From an uncultured Bacteroidota bacterium (GTDB lineage: Bacteria; Bacteroidota; Bacteroidia; Flavobacteriales; Flavobacteriaceae): DNA of 51,199 bases. Under the pieces are notes generated by a model. That model was not told the origin of the DNA, did not search any database, and saw only the letters and a list, made by a program, of their open reading frames with translations. The stretch covers positions 1 to 51,199 of the forward strand of contig CACERG010000013.1 in assembly GCA_902561795.1 (NCBI GenBank), given 5' to 3'. The position numbers and the translations under genes are program-made. Position 1 is the stretch's first letter, and each line of letters begins with the position of its first letter. This document shows, in pieces, positions 48,092 to 51,199 of this stretch.

Positions 48092-50149
48092 ATGTTTAAT
48101 AAAACAAGGTATATAAATAGAGAATTAAGCTGGCTAGATTTCAACGCAAGGGTATTACAAGAAGCTGCTGATCAAGACGTACCGCTTTTGGAAAGATTAA
48201 GATTCATTGGAATTTTTTCAAATAATTTGGATGAATTTTTTCAAGTTCGCTTTTCAACTGTCCAAAGAATTGCACAATCCGAAAAAACTGGAAAAAAGGT
48301 TTTTGGAGGTAAGAGTGCATCAGAGCTCCTAAAAACAATAACTAAAAAAGTTATTTATCAACAGAGAGAGAGTATGGAAATACTTACAGAAATCGAAAGT
48401 AAATTAAAAAATGAGCATATCTATTTTATTAATGAAAATCAAGTTTTAGATGAACAAAAATCTTTTTTGAAAGAGTATTTTATACAAAAAGTTAGCCCTG
48501 CACTAATGACTATTATAGTAAGAGAAAATTCTGATCAAGACTTTTCTGATAATTTAGCTTTTTTGGCTGTAAAATTAGGCTTTGAATCTAAGGGTATAGA
48601 AAACAAGCAATTTGCACTTATTGAGATACCCAGAGATTTGGATAGATTCATTGTTTTACCCAAAATAGGTAAAAAACAATATGTTATGTTTCTTGATGAT
48701 TTGATACGGTATCATTTTCATCTCATTTTCAATTTTTTTGATTTTATTAATATTGAGTCACATATGATAAAAGTTACACGAGATGCCGAATTAGATATGG
48801 AAGGTGATGTTTCTAAAAGCTACATTAATAAGATAATTGAAAGTGTTAGAGATCGTTTTTTAGCAGAACCAGTTAGGCTTGTTTACGACAAGGAAATAGC
48901 TCCTGACACATTAGAAGTAATTAAAGATCTTTTAGGAGTTGGTACGAATGATAGTTTAATTCCTGGAGGTCGATATCATCATCGTCGTGATTACATGAAC
49001 TTTCCTAAATTAGATAGAAAAGATTTACAGTATGAGCGTAAAGAACCTTTACCAATCAAAGGTCTTTCTTTAGAAAAGAGTATATTCAAAGCCATTGAAG
49101 CTAAAGATTATTTATTATATACTCCTTATCATAGTTTTTCTTTCCTTATTAAGTTCCTTCGTGAAGCTGCTTTAGATCCTGAAGTTCTAACTATAAAAAT
49201 AACGATATACCGCTTATCCAAAATTTCTAATGTTGCAAGGTCACTAATCAATGCTGCCAAAAATGGGAAAAAAGTCTTGGTTCAAATTGAACTTCAAGCA
49301 CGTTTTGACGAGACAAATAATATTACTTATGCTGAGCAAATGCGAGCTGCTGGTGTAGAGTTAATCTTTGGAATTCCTGGACTAAAAGTTCACTCAAAAA
49401 TATGTATTATAGAGAAAAAGATTAATAGTAAAAACAAACGCTATGGCTTTATTAGTACTGGTAATCTTAATGAGGATACAGCAAAGATTTACACAGATTA
49501 CACTCTTTTTACAGCAAATCAAAAAGTTTTAAGAGAAGTAAATAAAGTTTTTAATTTTCTTCAGGTACATTACAAACTAAAAAAATATAAACACCTAATA
49601 GTCTCACCACATTATACCCATAGTGTCATTGTAAAGATGATTGATAATGAGATTGAAAATGCTTCATCTGGATTGGCGAGTGGCATAAAATTAAAGTTAA
49701 ATGCGATAACAAACTTCGCAATGATTGAAAAACTCTATGAGGCAAGTAATGCTGGAGTTCAAATTAAAATGATTGTTCGAGGAATTTGTTGCCTTATACC
49801 AGGAGTAAAAGGTATGAGTGAAAACATTGAGGTAATTAGTGTAGTAGATAAGTTTTTGGAGCATCCTAGAGTATATCATTTTACAAATCTTGATAAACCT
49901 AAAATCTACATTTCTTCAGCAGACTTCATGACCCGAAATATTGAAAATAGAGTTGAGGTAGCTACACCAATATATGACTATAATCTTCAACAACAAATTA
50001 TTGATGTTTTTGATATTATCTGGAATGATAATGTAAAAGCAAGAAGAATCAATGGCCAGACCCAAAATAAATTTGTTAAAAATAATAAGCCTCCAGTTCG
50101 TTCACAAATTGATATTTACGAGTATTACAGAAAAAATGTCAATTTATGA
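48092..50149 (+). CDS. ppk1: Polyphosphate kinase 1
   Basis: Polymerises ATP gamma-phosphate into polyphosphate. The N-terminal region (RYINRELSWLDFNARVLQEA), head domain, and two phospholipase D-like catalytic halves are clear: the phospho-acceptor His434 in VHSKICIIE (E. coli His435), FISTGNLNEDTAKIYTDYTLFTA, and IRGICCLIPGVKG with EVISVVDKFLEHPRVYHF. The length of 685 residues is normal. It overlaps ppx by ATGA, so the synthetic and degrading enzymes are coupled. Confidence 0.97.
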   Translation: MFNKTRYINRELSWLDFNARVLQEAADQDVPLLERLRFIGIFSNNLDEFFQVRFSTVQRIAQSEKTGKKVFGGKSASELLKTITKKVIYQQRESMEILTEIESKLKNEHIYFINENQVLDEQKSFLKEYFIQKVSPALMTIIVRENSDQDFSDNLAFLAVKLGFESKGIENKQFALIEIPRDLDRFIVLPKIGKKQYVMFLDDLIRYHFHLIFNFFDFINIESHMIKVTRDAELDMEGDVSKSYINKIIESVRDRFLAEPVRLVYDKEIAPDTLEVIKDLLGVGTNDSLIPGGRYHHRRDYMNFPKLDRKDLQYERKEPLPIKGLSLEKSIFKAIEAKDYLLYTPYHSFSFLIKFLREAALDPEVLTIKITIYRLSKISNVARSLINAAKNGKKVLVQIELQARFDETNNITYAEQMRAAGVELIFGIPGLKVHSKICIIEKKINSKNKRYGFISTGNLNEDTAKIYTDYTLFTANQKVLREVNKVFNFLQVHYKLKKYKHLIVSPHYTHSVIVKMIDNEIENASSGLASGIKLKLNAITNFAMIEKLYEASNAGVQIKMIVRGICCLIPGVKGMSENIEVISVVDKFLEHPRVYHFTNLDKPKIYISSADFMTRNIENRVEVATPIYDYNLQQQIIDVFDIIWNDNVKARRINGQTQNKFVKNNKPPVRSQIDIYEYYRKNVNL

Positions 50150-51048
50150 AGATTACTAAATACGCAGCAATAGATATTGGCTCTAATGCTTTACGTTTAT
50201 TGATATCAAATGTTATTGAATATAAGAAAGAAACTATTACACTTAAAAATAGTTTGGTTAGGGTACCAATAAGATTGGGTGAAGATGCATTTACAACTGG
50301 AATAATTTCCAGAAAGAATATTAAGCAAATAATCAGATCGATGAAGGCTTTTCAAAATCTTATGAAAGTTCATAATGTTAAAAATTATTTAGCTTTTGCC
50401 ACTGCTGCGCTAAGAGAGGCTAAAAATGGTAAAGACGTAGTTGATAGAGTTAAGAAAAAATCTGGAATAAATATTCAAATTATTAATGGTAAAAAAGAAG
50501 CTAAAATAATTTCTAATAGTAATGTTTTCGAAGGAATTGATTCAAAAAAAACAATTTTGTATATAGACGTAGGGGGTGGTAGTACTGAATTAAGTATTAT
50601 AAGAAATAAGAAAGTTTTAAAATCAATTTCATTAAAAATTGGTACTGTACGTTTATTAGAAGATGGAGTTGATAGTAAAACATGGAATAAAGCGAAACAG
50701 TGGGTGATAACTTGCACAGAACCGTATAAAAATATTTTTCTTTTAGGAACAGGAGGAAATATTAATAAACTTCATAAAATTTCAAAAAATAAAGAGAATC
50801 AACCTCTTACCTATAATGAGTTAAAAAAAATTTATAAAAATCTTAATTCTTTATCATATGAAGAGCGTATAATTGAATTTGCTCTTAATCAAGATAGATC
50901 AGATGTAATTATTCCTGCAACAAAATTATTTCTTAAAATCTTTGAATGGAGTGGGGCAAAAGTGGTTTATGTTCCAAGAGTTGGACTTTCAGATGGTATG
51001 ATAAAAGAATTGTACAAAAACACCAAATTAATTACTAACCGTGAATAG
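50146..51048 (+). CDS. ppx: Exopolyphosphatase, Ppx/GppA family
   Basis: A 300-residue actin-fold phosphatase with the N-terminal AAIDIGSNALRLLISN, ATAALREAKNGKDVVDRV, ISNSNVFEGI (catalytic Glu region), IDVGGGSTELSII and GTGGNINKLHKIS. It removes phosphate from polyphosphate ends or hydrolyses pppGpp; the short form lacks the long C-terminal domain of E. coli Ppx. Coupled to ppk1 by ATGA. Its 3' end overlaps the convergent miaE by 14 bases. Confidence 0.94.
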   Translation: MKITKYAAIDIGSNALRLLISNVIEYKKETITLKNSLVRVPIRLGEDAFTTGIISRKNIKQIIRSMKAFQNLMKVHNVKNYLAFATAALREAKNGKDVVDRVKKKSGINIQIINGKKEAKIISNSNVFEGIDSKKTILYIDVGGGSTELSIIRNKKVLKSISLKIGTVRLLEDGVDSKTWNKAKQWVITCTEPYKNIFLLGTGGNINKLHKISKNKENQPLTYNELKKIYKNLNSLSYEERIIEFALNQDRSDVIIPATKLFLKIFEWSGAKVVYVPRVGLSDGMIKELYKNTKLITNRE

Positions 51049-51199
51049 ATTTATTATTTTTTAATTCCCTCATGAGATTTTTTTCATGCTCTAATAATGA
51101 ATTCCATTTTTGATTTACTTCCTCTTTGGAATCACCATATTTATGAGCTAACTTTAAAAATATTTTATAGTGATGGGCTTCACTAATCATTAACTTTTT
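51035..51199 (-). CDS. miaE: tRNA-(ms2io6A37)-hydroxylase MiaE, C-terminal part only
   Basis: I translated the right edge on the minus strand: 54 residues and a TAG stop at 51035-51037, open to the window end. LMISEAHHYKIFLKLAHKYG holds the C-terminal iron-ligand SEAxHY motif of this diiron enzyme, and the protein ends KSIHG, as MiaE does (usually ETIHG). It hydroxylates the isopentenyl group on A37 of tRNAs. The N-terminal part is outside the window. Confidence 0.85.
   Translation of the reverse strand, partial: KKLMISEAHHYKIFLKLAHKYGDSKEEVNQKWNSLLEHEKNLMRELKNNKSIHG

Overview
The window is an AT-rich stretch of chromosome from a member of Bacteroidota, most likely a marine-type Flavobacteriales. 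The lineage call rests on gene types typical of that group: the long Bacteroidota RNA polymerase omega, a PorD-type (DUF4835) type IX secretion protein, DUF6095, DUF6913 and DUF2490 proteins, a CarboxypepD-plug-barrel outer membrane receptor, an RprX/RprY-like two-component pair, an eDNA-type promoter grammar (TTTG, 19 bases, TAnnTTTG) and few Shine-Dalgarno sequences. Genes are packed tightly, with many ATGA or short overlaps; the longest gap between genes is about 231 bases (before lon). I see no tRNA, rRNA, CRISPR array, transposase, integron or prophage.

Layout. 1-9900, mostly minus strand: an outer membrane receptor cut by the left edge, an ArsC-like protein, the translation cluster DUF6095-thrS-infC-rpmI-rplT, then murQ, icd, rplS and trmD. 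9934-17650: a DegP-type protease, then dapF-GNAT-mltG on plus, an RsmI-like methylase and dnaA on minus, a 4HBT thioesterase on plus and ribD on minus. 17864-32036, all plus: prmC-ligA, then DUF6913-dapA-bamD-rpoZ-coaBC-porD-recN(frameshifted)-fabI-cdaR-coaE and a histidine kinase/response regulator pair. 32033-37100: xerD, aroQ, a PepSY-like/DUF2490 envelope pair, lpdA and two msrB genes. 37225-51048, all plus: a UMF1 transporter, lon, cmk, rpsA, pyrR-pyrB, an STAS-like small protein, rnz, pdxH, sixA, ppk1 and ppx. The right edge cuts a miaE gene on minus.

How the genes fit together. Most are core: translation (S1, L19, L20, L35, IF-3, ThrRS, TrmD, PrmC, MiaE), replication and repair (DnaA, LigA, RecN, XerD), envelope building (DapA, DapF, MltG, MurQ, BamD, FabI, PorD), cofactors (CoaBC, CoaE, RibD, PdxH), pyrimidine and CTP supply (PyrR, PyrB, Cmk), protein quality control (Lon, DegP-like, MsrB pair) and polyphosphate turnover (Ppk1, Ppx).

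I find no convincing undescribed multi-gene system. The points most worth a second look are a single-base frameshift that separates Walker A from Walker B in recN; an infC whose conserved N-terminus needs a non-AUG start; a Lys/Thr/Ala 20-residue tandem repeat on the front of ribosomal protein S1 with a canonical promoter and about 100-base leader; an rplS leader packed with palindromes; several -7 boxes that sit almost on the start codon (near-leaderless mRNAs); and an outer membrane receptor gene of clearly higher GC than its neighbours.
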